NCBI GenBank assembly: GCA_947448695.1
Contig: CANFOL010000001.1
Location: forward strand, 62,001-126,000
DNA: 64,000 nucleotides
From: Burkholderiaceae bacterium
Lineage (GTDB): Bacteria > Pseudomonadota > Gammaproteobacteria > Burkholderiales > Burkholderiaceae
Direction: 5' to 3'
Under the pieces are notes generated by a model. It had not been told where the DNA came from and did not search any database. It was given only the letters and a program-made list of their open reading frames with translations. Of the stretch, positions 19,064 through 28,799 are shown piece after piece. The stretch's first letter is position 1. Each line of letters opens with the position of its first letter. The position numbers were made by a program, and so were the translations under genes.

Positions 19064-19735
19064 ATGAAAAATATCCGTATCGATTTTGTTTCAGATGTGG
19101 CTTGTCCATGGTGTGCTATCGGCTTAGGTTCTTTAGAACAGGCTATAGAGCAAGTTAAGGGCGAAATTCAGGTGGAGTTACAATTTCATCCATTTGAGCT
19201 TAACCCTAATATGCCAAAAGGTGGTCAAGATACATTAGAGCATCTTACTCAAAAATATGGATCTTCTGAAGAAGATATTCGAAAAAATCAAAAGCAGATT
19301 CAATTAAGAGCAAAAGACGTTGGTTTTCCATTCCATGAAAATGTTCGACCAAGAGTCTATAACACCTTCGACTGCCATCGACTCCTCCACTGGGCACAAA
19401 CAGAAATCAGCTTAGCTTCTCAGTATTTATTAAAACGTGAATTACTCACTTCATACTTCACTTTAAATGAAAATTTAGATGATCCTGAAGTTCTTTTAGG
19501 AGCAGTTCAGAGAGCGGGTTTAAATGTTTTACAAGCTAAACAAGTTCTTGAATCTGATCAATACACCAATGAAGTTCGAGAGGCATTGGAGTATTACAAA
19601 ACGATCGGTATAAGTGCAGTTCCATCAGTCATTGTGGAAGGAAAGTATCTGATTCAGGGTGGTCAACCAGCCGAAGTGTTTGCCAATGCATTGCGACAGA
19701 TCTCTGCGGAGCAGTCCTCTAGTGAAGTTGAATAA
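19064..19735 (+). CDS. DsbA-family oxidoreductase (FrnE-like)
   Basis: IDFVSDVACPWCAIGLGSLEQAI; GISAVPSVIVEGKYLIQGGQPAEVFANAL. Confidence 0.88.
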   Translation: MKNIRIDFVSDVACPWCAIGLGSLEQAIEQVKGEIQVELQFHPFELNPNMPKGGQDTLEHLTQKYGSSEEDIRKNQKQIQLRAKDVGFPFHENVRPRVYNTFDCHRLLHWAQTEISLASQYLLKRELLTSYFTLNENLDDPEVLLGAVQRAGLNVLQAKQVLESDQYTNEVREALEYYKTIGISAVPSVIVEGKYLIQGGQPAEVFANALRQISAEQSSSEVE

Positions 19736-19744
19736 AGAGTTCAC

Positions 19745-21052
19745 TTGATAGAAATCACACCTGAATATGAAGCAGTTTTAGCAGCGATTGCGAGAAAAGA
19801 TCCTTATATCTTTATTAGTGGGCGAGCTGGGACTGGTAAGACAACCCTGGTCAATTATCTGCGCAATAACATGACTGAGCAGGTTGCTGTAGTTGCACCA
19901 ACTGGTGTGGCTGCGTTGCAGGTTCGCGGGGTCACTATCCATTCGTTTTTTCGCTTTCCCCCACGTCTGATTTTTCCAGAAAACGATATTAAAAAATTAA
20001 AAGATCGGCGTTTATATAACAAGTTAGGTGTTCTTATCATTGATGAAATATCGATGGTTCGGGCAGACATGATTGATGCTATTGATATGTTTTTACGTGT
20101 TAATGGCCCAAGAGAGGGTCACCCCTTTGGTGGAATACAAGTTATTTTTGTTGGTGATTTATTTCAATTACCACCTGTAGTTCGTCAAGAAGAGATGGAA
20201 GTTTTGCGAGAGAGAGGCTATGAAGCCGCTTATTTTTTTAATGCCAATATTTTGCACCGTTCTGAGTTAACTTATATTGAGCTCATTAAAATTTTTCGCC
20301 AAAAAGACCATTCCTTTACACAATTACTAAATAAAGTGCGGATGAATCAAGATGCAAGTAGCGCATTACAAATCATTAATGAAACGTGTTACCGACCTAA
20401 TATGGGGGCAGATAATCAGGCTATAACACTAACTACCACGAATCAGAGAGCAGATAGTATTAATGCCAAAGAAATGCGTTTACTAGATACAGAAACTCGA
20501 ATTTATAAAGGTCGTATTGATGGTAAGTTCAACATTGATGAAAGAAACCTACCCTCGCCCCTAGATTTAACCTTAAAGTTAAGTGCTAGAGTCATGTTTA
20601 CCGCGAATGATCGCAATATTCCGAGGCGTTGGATGAATGGTACCTTAGGTAAAGTAGTGCAATTTGATACAGACTCCATCACAGTTGAATTAGATGTGAG
20701 TACTACTGCAACATCGAAATTAAGACATCTAGTAGAAGTGCCCATTTTTGCCTGGGAGTCTTACCAATATGAGTTTGATGAAAAAGAACAGCAGATTAAA
20801 CCTATCGTAAATGGCAAGTTTGAGCAGTTTCCATTGATGCTTGCTTGGGCGGTTACCATTCATAAAAGTCAGGGAAAGACGTTAGAGAAGGTTAGAGTCG
20901 ATTTAACTGGAGGGAGTTTTGCGCCAGGTCAGGTCTATGTAGCCTTGAGTCGATGTACAACTCTTGAAGGAATTGAGTTACTGCAGCCTATAAAAAATAA
21001 TGACGTGCGCACTGATGCGCACGTCAAAGAGTTTTATCGAAAACTGAATTAA
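19745..21052 (+). CDS. PIF1-like AAA-family helicase (probable TTG start)
   Basis: Walker A SGRAGTGKTTLVNYL; VAPTGVAALQVRGVTIHSFF; LIIDEISMVRADMIDAID; AVTIHKSQGKTLEKVRVDLTG; YVALSRCTTLEGI. Confidence 0.88.
   Translation: MIEITPEYEAVLAAIARKDPYIFISGRAGTGKTTLVNYLRNNMTEQVAVVAPTGVAALQVRGVTIHSFFRFPPRLIFPENDIKKLKDRRLYNKLGVLIIDEISMVRADMIDAIDMFLRVNGPREGHPFGGIQVIFVGDLFQLPPVVRQEEMEVLRERGYEAAYFFNANILHRSELTYIELIKIFRQKDHSFTQLLNKVRMNQDASSALQIINETCYRPNMGADNQAITLTTTNQRADSINAKEMRLLDTETRIYKGRIDGKFNIDERNLPSPLDLTLKLSARVMFTANDRNIPRRWMNGTLGKVVQFDTDSITVELDVSTTATSKLRHLVEVPIFAWESYQYEFDEKEQQIKPIVNGKFEQFPLMLAWAVTIHKSQGKTLEKVRVDLTGGSFAPGQVYVALSRCTTLEGIELLQPIKNNDVRTDAHVKEFYRKLN
21001..21026 (-). terminator. probable terminator hairpin inside the 3' end of the PIF1-like CDS, serving the converging minus-strand gene
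   Basis: TGACGTGCGCA-CTGA-TGCGCACGTCA, perfect 11-bp stem; read on the minus strand it is followed by TTATTTTTTATAG. Confidence 0.65.
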
Positions 21053-22042
21053 TTACTTTTTCGATTTTTTCTTTGCTGTTCCCTTTTTCGCCATTGGCGT
21101 AGACCAATTTTCGAGAACCTTATAGACAACTGCGGTATCGTCTTTGGCATGTCCTAGAGCGTTGGCAGCGTTATAGACTGGAATACATGAAGCAAATACA
21201 GGTGCTGGCACAGCATAAGATTCAATCGCACCGCTAATCAGATGCATATCTTTATTCCAAACATCAATTTTCATGGTGGCATCACTCCAAGTACGATTAG
21301 CCATTGCAGGACCTCTAACTTGGAACATTCTTGAACTACCAGCGCTATTGCCTATGACTTCCACGATTTGATGTGCATCTAGTCCCATTTGCACGCCCAA
21401 TAAAATTGCCTCAGCAGAAGCGACATTGTGAATCGCTACCAAATGGTTAGCGACTAGCTTCATTTTCATACCTTGGCCGAATTCGCCGATGTTGTACATC
21501 GCGCGAGCAAATCCTTCGAATACTGGAGACATTTTTTGGATGGCTTTTTTATCACCACTCGCATAGACCACTAGATCTTTAGTTTTGGCTTGTGCGCCAG
21601 TGCCGGACAATGGGCAATCTAAAAGAATCATGCCAGCTTTTGCAAGCACAGCGCGAGCCGCCTCTTTGGCATCGATAGGCAGAGTTCCTAATTCAGCAAC
21701 AATCGTACCTTTATTTGCCGTGCTGACAATTTCATTAACAACACTCATCAGTGCGCCAACAGAGGGTAGGGAAAGCAAAATATAATTAGCTTTAGCAGCA
21801 ACATCTGCCACAGTTTTTTGTATATCAATACCTTCTTTTTTCATTATCTTTTGTTGATGAGGACTTGGATCAAAGCCATAGACATGAAATCCAGCTTGGT
21901 TAAGATTAGAGGCCATTGCTGAACCCATGATGCCTAGTCCGATAAATCCAACGACTGGTTTCACATGCATTTGATCATCTTTTTTCGTTGAAATACGTGT
22001 TGCAGGAACACGCGCTGAAGTTGATTTTTTTGTCGTTGCCAT
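21053..22042 (-). CDS. NAD(P)-dependent beta-hydroxyacid dehydrogenase (3-hydroxyisobutyrate dehydrogenase family) with lysine-rich N- and C-terminal tails
   Basis: GFIGLGIMGSAMASNLNQAGFHVYGFD; DCPLSGTGAQA; tails MATTKKSTSARVPATRISTKKDD and MAKKGTAKKKSKK. Confidence 0.9.
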   Translation of the reverse strand: MATTKKSTSARVPATRISTKKDDQMHVKPVVGFIGLGIMGSAMASNLNQAGFHVYGFDPSPHQQKIMKKEGIDIQKTVADVAAKANYILLSLPSVGALMSVVNEIVSTANKGTIVAELGTLPIDAKEAARAVLAKAGMILLDCPLSGTGAQAKTKDLVVYASGDKKAIQKMSPVFEGFARAMYNIGEFGQGMKMKLVANHLVAIHNVASAEAILLGVQMGLDAHQIVEVIGNSAGSSRMFQVRGPAMANRTWSDATMKIDVWNKDMHLISGAIESYAVPAPVFASCIPVYNAANALGHAKDDTAVVYKVLENWSTPMAKKGTAKKKSKK

Positions 22043-22067
22043 AAATTTCCTATTCGGTTAACGAAAG

Positions 22068-22862
22068 TTAGATAAAAGAATGAATTGCATCTAAAAATGC
22101 GTGAGGATCTTGGAGTTGGGGAACATGCGCAAGTCCTGGTAATATTTTTAACTGCGCATGAGGAAGTAATTTTGCCAGTTCCTCTGACATCGCGACAGGA
22201 GTTGCCTCATCAAGCTCACCAACGACCACTAAGGAAGGTATTTCTAAATTGGTAACAAGAGGTCTTAAGTCCATCGTTGATAAAGCCTCACAAGCCCCTT
22301 GGAATGTATCCATATGGATATTTAAAAAGCGTTCTTTACGATCAGCAATTAACTTTGGATGTTGTTCTTGATATTCTGGCGCAAATAAACGACGCATAGC
22401 CACATCAGCAATAGCAATCAAGCCTTTATTTTTGGCATTTTCAGACATGCCTCTAAAAGCAGCGCGACCTGGTTCAGAAAAACAAGCACCACAATCTGCC
22501 AAGATTAATTTAGCAGGTAATTGAGGATGTCGCAGAGCTGTATTTAAGGCGACAAATCCACCGTAACCATTACCCATAAAAATAGGTGCTTGAGAAAGAT
22601 TTAAAGAATGAATGACATGCGCAATTTGATCGGAAATGAGATCTAAAGAACCTCCAACAAAGTCAGAGTGATCAAAACCAGGTAAACTTAATTGAATGAC
22701 TTGATGTTTTTTGAGTAGGGTTGGTGTAATTAAATCCCAACTGGATTGATCCGCTAATAGAGAGTGGAACAAGATGATAGCTTGTCCAGAACCTGCAGAT
22801 TTAAAACTTAAATTTTTACCTTGATTACTAATTTGATGTGTTTCAAAAGAATGCGTTTGCAT
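22068..22862 (-). CDS. alpha/beta hydrolase (3-oxoadipate enol-lactonase-like)
   Basis: GNGYGGFVALNTALRHP (nucleophile-elbow position), VVGELDEATPVAMSEELAKLLPHAQLKILPGLAHVPQLQDP. Confidence 0.75.
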   Translation of the reverse strand: MQTHSFETHQISNQGKNLSFKSAGSGQAIILFHSLLADQSSWDLITPTLLKKHQVIQLSLPGFDHSDFVGGSLDLISDQIAHVIHSLNLSQAPIFMGNGYGGFVALNTALRHPQLPAKLILADCGACFSEPGRAAFRGMSENAKNKGLIAIADVAMRRLFAPEYQEQHPKLIADRKERFLNIHMDTFQGACEALSTMDLRPLVTNLEIPSLVVVGELDEATPVAMSEELAKLLPHAQLKILPGLAHVPQLQDPHAFLDAIHSFI

Positions 22863-22972
22863 GGGAATTTGTCTCTATGTTTGTATTGTTTTTGTTGAGT
22901 GAATGATAAAAATACATGCATTACTAACTCGTTGTAATATAACATAATCAAGGCATTACACATTAAAAACTA

Positions 22973-24235
22973 TTGGAGACTTCAATGACAATTCAAAGTA
23001 CTTTTTTATATCGATTTATATCACTATTTCTTTTTCTCTTTGCTACCAATATAGCGTTCGCAGGTCCGAATGATCCGATTCGAGTTGGCTTTTTGACAAT
23101 TAAATCAGGTGCATTAGCTGCAGGTGGAATACAGATGGAGGATGGTTTAAAGCTGTACTTGAAAGAGCGCAACAATATGATTGCAGGTCGTAAGGTAGAA
23201 CTTTTTACAGCGGATACCGGTGGGCAGCCAGCCATTACTAAAGCCAAAATTCAAGAATTAGTTGAAAAAGATAAAGTCAATGTTGTGATTGGTCCTTTGG
23301 CAGCATTTGAAGCTCTAGCGGTAGATGACTATATTCGTAAAGCAGAAATCCCAACCATTTCACCCTCCGCTGGTGCGGAAGATTTAACGCAGCGTAAGCC
23401 CAATCCATGGTTTGTAAGAGCTGTTGGAAGTTCAGCGCAACCCAATCATCCCTTTGGTGAATATGTTGCTAAAGAGCTTAAATACAAACGCATAGCAATC
23501 TTAGCCGACGATTTTGCTTTTGGGCATGAGAATGTTGCAGGCTTTCAAAGAACCTTTGAAGAAAACGGTGGGAAGGTTGTACAAAAGCTTTGGTCACCTC
23601 TTAATACGGCTGACTACGGAGCTTATATTAGTCAAATTAAATCAAACGTAGATGCGATTTATATCGCTTATGCGGGTAGTAATGGCGTGAAATTCTTACG
23701 TCAATACAAAGAGTATGGCATGCAAGGAAAGATTCCGGTTTTGGGTAATATGACCGCCGTTGATGAGGGAATTTTAGGTTCAATGGGAGAAGAGGCGATT
23801 GGTGTGATTTCACCAGGTTGGTATGCTCAAACGATTAATAATCCTAACAATAACAAGTTCAACCAAGGGATGCTCACGAATTACAAACAAGCCCCAGGAT
23901 ATTATTCTGTAGGTGCTTACGGTGCGATGTTGATGCTAGAACAATCTTTAAAAGACAATAAATCGAATATTGAAGATAAAAAATCATTTATGAATGCACT
24001 GCGTAGTGTACAAGTTGCGAATGATCCTAGAGGGAAGATTACCCTTGACGCACTCGGAAACCCTATTATGGATATCTATATTCGTAAAGTCGAGCGTGTA
24101 AACGGCAAATTGACGAACACGATATTGAAAACTTACCCAGGAGTGACACAATTCTGGAAATATAAGAGCTCAGAGTTTTTAGCTAATCCGGTATATTCCA
24201 GAGATTATCCACCCTCTAACAATATAGAGAAATAA
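22973..24235 (+). CDS. ABC transporter substrate-binding protein (Sec signal; paralogue of 28800-30041)
   Basis: Hydrophobic signal FLYRFISLFLFLFATNIAFA; DPIRVGFLTIKSGALAAGGIQMEDGLKLYLKERNNMIAGRKVEL; no permease gene next to it. Confidence 0.88.
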   Translation: METSMTIQSTFLYRFISLFLFLFATNIAFAGPNDPIRVGFLTIKSGALAAGGIQMEDGLKLYLKERNNMIAGRKVELFTADTGGQPAITKAKIQELVEKDKVNVVIGPLAAFEALAVDDYIRKAEIPTISPSAGAEDLTQRKPNPWFVRAVGSSAQPNHPFGEYVAKELKYKRIAILADDFAFGHENVAGFQRTFEENGGKVVQKLWSPLNTADYGAYISQIKSNVDAIYIAYAGSNGVKFLRQYKEYGMQGKIPVLGNMTAVDEGILGSMGEEAIGVISPGWYAQTINNPNNNKFNQGMLTNYKQAPGYYSVGAYGAMLMLEQSLKDNKSNIEDKKSFMNALRSVQVANDPRGKITLDALGNPIMDIYIRKVERVNGKLTNTILKTYPGVTQFWKYKSSEFLANPVYSRDYPPSNNIEK

Positions 24236-24264
24236 AAAAAGGGCTCATACAATGAGCCCTTTTT
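24236..24264. terminator. bidirectional Rho-independent terminator between convergent genes
   Basis: AAAAAGGGCTCAT-ACA-ATGAGCCCTTTTT. Confidence 0.88.
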
Positions 24265-24278
24265 CTTAATGATAAAAA

Positions 24279-25475
24279 TTACAGCTTAATTTTCATCATT
24301 TTGACTGCATTACCACCTTCAATTAATTGACGATCGGCAACGGATAATTTTTTCACCCCACGGATGGTTTGCAATGGATGATCATCTGCCATATCGTATG
24401 GGTAGTCAGTGCCAAGCATGACGTGATCAGCGCCGAAGCGACGGATCAAGTTGCCGAGCATTTCTGAATCATGTGTAATCGTATCAAAATAGAATTTCTC
24501 TAAATATGATGAAGGCTTTTTCTTAATCACGGTACGCGTATCTTTACGAGCTCCCCAGGCATGATCCATACGTGCCCAGTAGTGAGCTAAGAAACCGCCA
24601 CCATGTGCACAGATGAATTTGATTTTAGGATAACGAGCCACCACGCCATCAAAAATCAGATGGCTAACTGCTACAGTAGTTTCTAATGGATTACCAATCA
24701 CATTATTAAAGTAGTGGTTCGTTAAACGCTCACCTTGAGTAAAGCCTAATGGGTGCATAAAAATCACGCATCCTAATTCATTGGCTTTTGCAAAAAACTT
24801 TTCTAGACCCAAACTTGGATCTGTAAGGTTTTTACCATTCACGTTAGTACAAATCTCAACTCCCTTAAGCCCTAAAGTTTTGACACAATACTCTAATTCT
24901 TTTACGGCCATATCAGCATTTTGCAAAGGTACAGAGCCCATCCCAACGAATCGATCAGGATTGCCAGCAACTACATTAGCAATACCATCATTTACTTCAC
25001 GTGCAAGACTTGCACCTAGTTCAGCTTCTGTAAAGTAAAAGTAATGATAGGGCGCTGGAGCAACTGCTTGGATATCTACACCCATTTTGTCCATATCTTT
25101 TAAACGCTCTTCAACACCCATTAGTTTAGGGGCGCGAGTTTTCATTTGTATAACGTTAGTTTCATTGGTTAGTTCAGTAGCAAAGATCACAGTCGGATCA
25201 TAAGACGCAGCATTCAGATGGGCAGTTTTTGCATTCACTACAGGGTTTAAATAATGACAATGAATATCAACAACAACATGTTGACCCTTACGATTTTTAA
25301 CTACTCGTTGTGTAGGACTTGTTAATTTTTTAGCAGTTGATTTCTTTGCTGGAGTTGTAGCACTCTTCTTGCTTGCGGCTTTAGCTACCGCTTTACCAGC
25401 AAGCATTTGAGGAGATTCATAAGAGCCATGTTGATGACTTGGGTCTGAGCAAAGTGCGGAACAGGTATAGAACAT
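24279..25475 (-). CDS. amidohydrolase-2 family protein (ACMSD-like decarboxylase/hydrolase) with Lys/Ala/Ser/Thr-rich N-terminal extension
   Basis: Metal-site motif VVDIHCHYLNP, FICAHGGGFLAHYWARMDH, GTDYPYDMADDHP; N-terminal extension MFYTCSALCSDPSHQH...KAVAKAASKKSATTPAKKSTAKKLTS. Confidence 0.88.
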   Translation of the reverse strand: MFYTCSALCSDPSHQHGSYESPQMLAGKAVAKAASKKSATTPAKKSTAKKLTSPTQRVVKNRKGQHVVVDIHCHYLNPVVNAKTAHLNAASYDPTVIFATELTNETNVIQMKTRAPKLMGVEERLKDMDKMGVDIQAVAPAPYHYFYFTEAELGASLAREVNDGIANVVAGNPDRFVGMGSVPLQNADMAVKELEYCVKTLGLKGVEICTNVNGKNLTDPSLGLEKFFAKANELGCVIFMHPLGFTQGERLTNHYFNNVIGNPLETTVAVSHLIFDGVVARYPKIKFICAHGGGFLAHYWARMDHAWGARKDTRTVIKKKPSSYLEKFYFDTITHDSEMLGNLIRRFGADHVMLGTDYPYDMADDHPLQTIRGVKKLSVADRQLIEGGNAVKMMKIKL

Positions 25476-25535
25476 AAAAGCCTCTTTAAAGTAGGGGTGA
25501 AAAATTAATTGTAAGTAGATTAGATGACTGGTTTT

Positions 25536-26249
25536 TTAAAACACACCAAGATGTTTCGTTGCTAGCTCTGGGTTAGCTTGAACTTCGGCAGCACTTCCAT
25601 AATAAGCGAGTCTTCCTGTGTTCAGAACTGCCACATCATCAGCAACAGACATTGCAAGTTGGAAATTTTGTTCGACTAAGATGATTGACAAGCCTTCATT
25701 CTTGATTTCCTTAATACCTCTTGCTACCTCTGCAACGATCAACGGGGCTAACCCCTCAGAGGGTTCATCTAAAAGAAGTACATCTGGATTGCCCATCAAG
25801 GCGCGACCAATCGCAAGCATTTGTTGCTCGCCACCAGAAAGAGTTCCAGCACGTTGTTTAATCCGATCTCTTAATTGGGGGAAGAGATCAAAGACGCGTG
25901 AAATATTCCAGGGATTTTGAATTTCTCTATTTTGGGCCGCTACTTTTAGATTTTCTTCAACTGAAAGGCTTGGAAAAATTCTTCTTCCTTGAGGAACTAA
26001 TCGAATGCCAGCGCGGGCGATTGTTTCTGGTTTTTGACGAGCAACAGGTTTACCAAACAAAGTAATTTCACCAGTTTTGGCGGTTACCAAGCCGGCAACA
26101 GTCATCATTGTCGTTGTTTTACCTGCACCGTTTCTCCCAAGAAGAGCAAGTAAAGAGGATTTCCTAAGCGTCAAAGAAACATCATGAAGGACATGACTAT
26201 CCCCGTAGTACGAATTGATTTTATCGATAATTAATGCATCAGTGGCCAA
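25536..26249 (-). CDS. ABC transporter ATP-binding protein (LivF-like); start re-assigned to TTG
   Basis: GRNGAGKTTTMMTVAGL; LSGGEQQMLAIGRALMGNPDVLLLDEPSEGLAP; AGGAGGT followed by 5 nt and TTG on the minus strand supports the start at 26249. Confidence 0.88.
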   Translation of the reverse strand: MATDALIIDKINSYYGDSHVLHDVSLTLRKSSLLALLGRNGAGKTTTMMTVAGLVTAKTGEITLFGKPVARQKPETIARAGIRLVPQGRRIFPSLSVEENLKVAAQNREIQNPWNISRVFDLFPQLRDRIKQRAGTLSGGEQQMLAIGRALMGNPDVLLLDEPSEGLAPLIVAEVARGIKEIKNEGLSIILVEQNFQLAMSVADDVAVLNTGRLAYYGSAAEVQANPELATKHLGVF

Positions 26250-26979
26250 GATAGACCTCCTGTGTTTTTGGATCATTGACTACAGCATCACGGTCGCCAT
26301 CGACAATGACCTTACCGTATTGCAATACTAGAATTTTTTCAGCGAAAGCTAAGGCCATTTCCATATCATGTTCAATCATGACAATGGTTACTTCTTTCGA
26401 GATGTTATTAATTAAGTCAGCTACGACCACACGTTCATCTTGAGATAAACCTGCTAAAGGTTCATCTAAAAGCAACAATTTAGGCTTTTGGGCTAAGGCA
26501 AGGGCTATTTCAACACGGCGTTGTTCACCGTAAGAAATTTCAGACACTTTCCTAAATGCTTGCTGCTTCAAACCAACGCTATCCAGGAATTCAATCGCCT
26601 GATCATATAATTCATCTTCAGTGGTAAGCGAATTAAAAATATTTTTCTTACGCTGATGAATTCCTAGGAGGGATAAGACAACGTTGTGTGCCAAGGTATC
26701 TTGTTTAAAGAGAGTAATAATTTGATAAGTTCTACTCATCCCCATATGTGCTCTTGCATGCACAGGTTTTTCAATCACCTCAGTGCCGAAAATACTCACT
26801 GAGCCTGAGTCAGGTTTTAAATCGCCAGTAATTTGAGCGAAGAGAGTCGTTTTTCCAGCTCCATTAGGTCCAATAATTAAACGGCGTTCACCAGGATTTA
26901 CTTGTAAAGAAACATTTTGGGTTACAGCAATACCACCAAAACTCTTTTTAAGGTCTTTCACTTCAAGAGCGAGTGTCAT
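26239..26979 (-). CDS. ABC transporter ATP-binding protein (LivG-like)
   Basis: IGPNGAGKTTLFAQITGDLKPDSG; ISYGEQRRVEIALALAQKPKLLLLDEPLAGLSQDE. Confidence 0.9.
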   Translation of the reverse strand: MTLALEVKDLKKSFGGIAVTQNVSLQVNPGERRLIIGPNGAGKTTLFAQITGDLKPDSGSVSIFGTEVIEKPVHARAHMGMSRTYQIITLFKQDTLAHNVVLSLLGIHQRKKNIFNSLTTEDELYDQAIEFLDSVGLKQQAFRKVSEISYGEQRRVEIALALAQKPKLLLLDEPLAGLSQDERVVVADLINNISKEVTIVMIEHDMEMALAFAEKILVLQYGKVIVDGDRDAVVNDPKTQEVYLGH

Positions 26980-27920
26980 GGCTTCTTACCTCCAAACAAA
27001 CGACTCTTTAATTGTGTGAAACCTGGTGCCATACCTGCAGGCATAAAGATCACAATAAAGACAAAAATAATTCCCAGTAACATATTCCATCGCTCCACAA
27101 AACCAGATACATAATTTTTCAGAAGAACAATTAGAATCGAACCTAAAATTGGGCCAGCAAGCGTGCCAGCTCCACCAGCAATCACACAAAGAAGAGCCTC
27201 GGCAGATGATGTAATAGAAATCACACTAGGGTGGATATATTTATTGAGGTAGATATACATGAGACCTGAAACTGCACCAAAGAAACTTGCCATGACGAAA
27301 GTGATCCAGCGAATCATCCATACGTTATAACCCAAGGCACTCATACGCTTTTCTTGATCACGTGTGCCTTTGAGGGTTGAACCAAAAGGTGAGTTTACAA
27401 TGCGAGCAATGAAAAATAGACAGACGATAGTGATGATGAGGCAGAACCAATAGAAATTATTTGAATTTTCGAGATTAATTCCAAATGGAGTTGGGCGTGT
27501 CAGACCTGCGATCCCATTATCACCATTAGTCAGACCAACCCAGCGGTAACCAATACCCCAAATGATTTGGGATAATGCCAAAGTCAGCATTAAGAAACTC
27601 AGCCCAGAAGCGCGCAGTGAAATCCAACCAAAGATAGCTCCTACAAAGGTCGTAAATACGAGAGCAATGACAGCCGTATAGTCATGCGTCATACCAAAAT
27701 TCTGGAATAACCATGCAGATGTGTAGGCAGCTAAACCTAAATAGGTGGCATGACCCAAGGAGGTAAGGCCACCATAACCAACCAGTAAATTTAAACTTGC
27801 AGCAAAAACCACAGCGACCATAATTTGGCTACCTAGGTTCACATAATACTCACCAAAAAATAATGGCAAAATGATGAGAGTGGCGACGAGCACTAAGTAA
27901 ATTACATATTTTTTCATCAT
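26976..27920 (-). CDS. branched-chain-type ABC transporter permease (LivM-like)
   Basis: LLVGYGGLTSLGHATYLGLAAYTSAWL; GGAGTLAGPILGSIL; multiple TM. Confidence 0.9.
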   Translation of the reverse strand: MMKKYVIYLVLVATLIILPLFFGEYYVNLGSQIMVAVVFAASLNLLVGYGGLTSLGHATYLGLAAYTSAWLFQNFGMTHDYTAVIALVFTTFVGAIFGWISLRASGLSFLMLTLALSQIIWGIGYRWVGLTNGDNGIAGLTRPTPFGINLENSNNFYWFCLIITIVCLFFIARIVNSPFGSTLKGTRDQEKRMSALGYNVWMIRWITFVMASFFGAVSGLMYIYLNKYIHPSVISITSSAEALLCVIAGGAGTLAGPILGSILIVLLKNYVSGFVERWNMLLGIIFVFIVIFMPAGMAPGFTQLKSRLFGGKKP

Positions 27921-28777
27921 GCGCGCATTGTTCCAAAAAGACCCGATGGACGAAATGCAATCACAAACACCATGGGTAAAAACAAGATCACATAAGCTAA
28001 ATCAGGTACTAAAGCAATACCGAAGGTATAGATAAAGCCAATGATAAAACTTGCGACGAAAGTGCCTACCAGACTACCGACACCGCCTAAAATAACCACA
28101 ATTAATGCCAGGGGTAACATATCCGCATCTAAGCCGGGATAGGCATTCAGCATTGGACCACCGACCGTGCCGCCAAGTCCAGCCATGAGAGCACCAAGAC
28201 TAAAAACAATAGTAAATAGTTGTGAGGCAGGAATACCTACAGCACGAGCCATTTGCATGTCGTCAACACCTGCGCGGATCATGGCACCTAATCGGGTTCT
28301 TTCCATCAATAGGTAAAGTAAAACAGCACAGATCATTGAAATTAAAAGGACGACTAAACGATAGGTTGGAAAAGTAAAGCCAAACATTTGCATCGGGGCG
28401 CGTAACATTTCTGGGGCATTAATTGGAATTGGATCTCCCCCCCAGATCATGAGGCAGGCATCCGCGGCAATAAATGAAAGACCTAAAGTTGCTAATACTT
28501 GACCTTGTGAATTGCCTGAAAGACTTCGCAGAATAAAGCGTTCGATGATGGCGCCCAAAAGACCGACCACAGCCATAGCAACAATAGCGGCAACAACTAG
28601 ACTATAACCTCCGCGTAAAACTGAGGCAGCAATGTAAGCGCCAATCATGAAAAGAGATCCGTGCGTTAAATTGGCAATACGCATGAGACCGAATATTAAT
28701 GCAAAACCGGAGGACAACATAAACAGTAGTCCCCCGAGTGCAAGACTATTCAGGGTTTGAATGACCCAAAATTGCAT
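27917..28777 (-). CDS. branched-chain-type ABC transporter permease (LivH-like)
   Basis: FALIFGLMRIANLTHGSLFMIGAYIAASVL; GGVGSLVGTFVASFIIGF. Confidence 0.9.
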   Translation of the reverse strand: MQFWVIQTLNSLALGGLLFMLSSGFALIFGLMRIANLTHGSLFMIGAYIAASVLRGGYSLVVAAIVAMAVVGLLGAIIERFILRSLSGNSQGQVLATLGLSFIAADACLMIWGGDPIPINAPEMLRAPMQMFGFTFPTYRLVVLLISMICAVLLYLLMERTRLGAMIRAGVDDMQMARAVGIPASQLFTIVFSLGALMAGLGGTVGGPMLNAYPGLDADMLPLALIVVILGGVGSLVGTFVASFIIGFIYTFGIALVPDLAYVILFLPMVFVIAFRPSGLFGTMRA

Positions 28778-28799
28778 ATATTAATTTCTAAAAAAATGA

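Noticed and set aside
22900-22972. Possible TetR-type site upstream of the orphan SBP (AATGATAAAAATACATGCATTACT)
   Set aside because: Spacing and half-sites differ from the six-site family, so not included.
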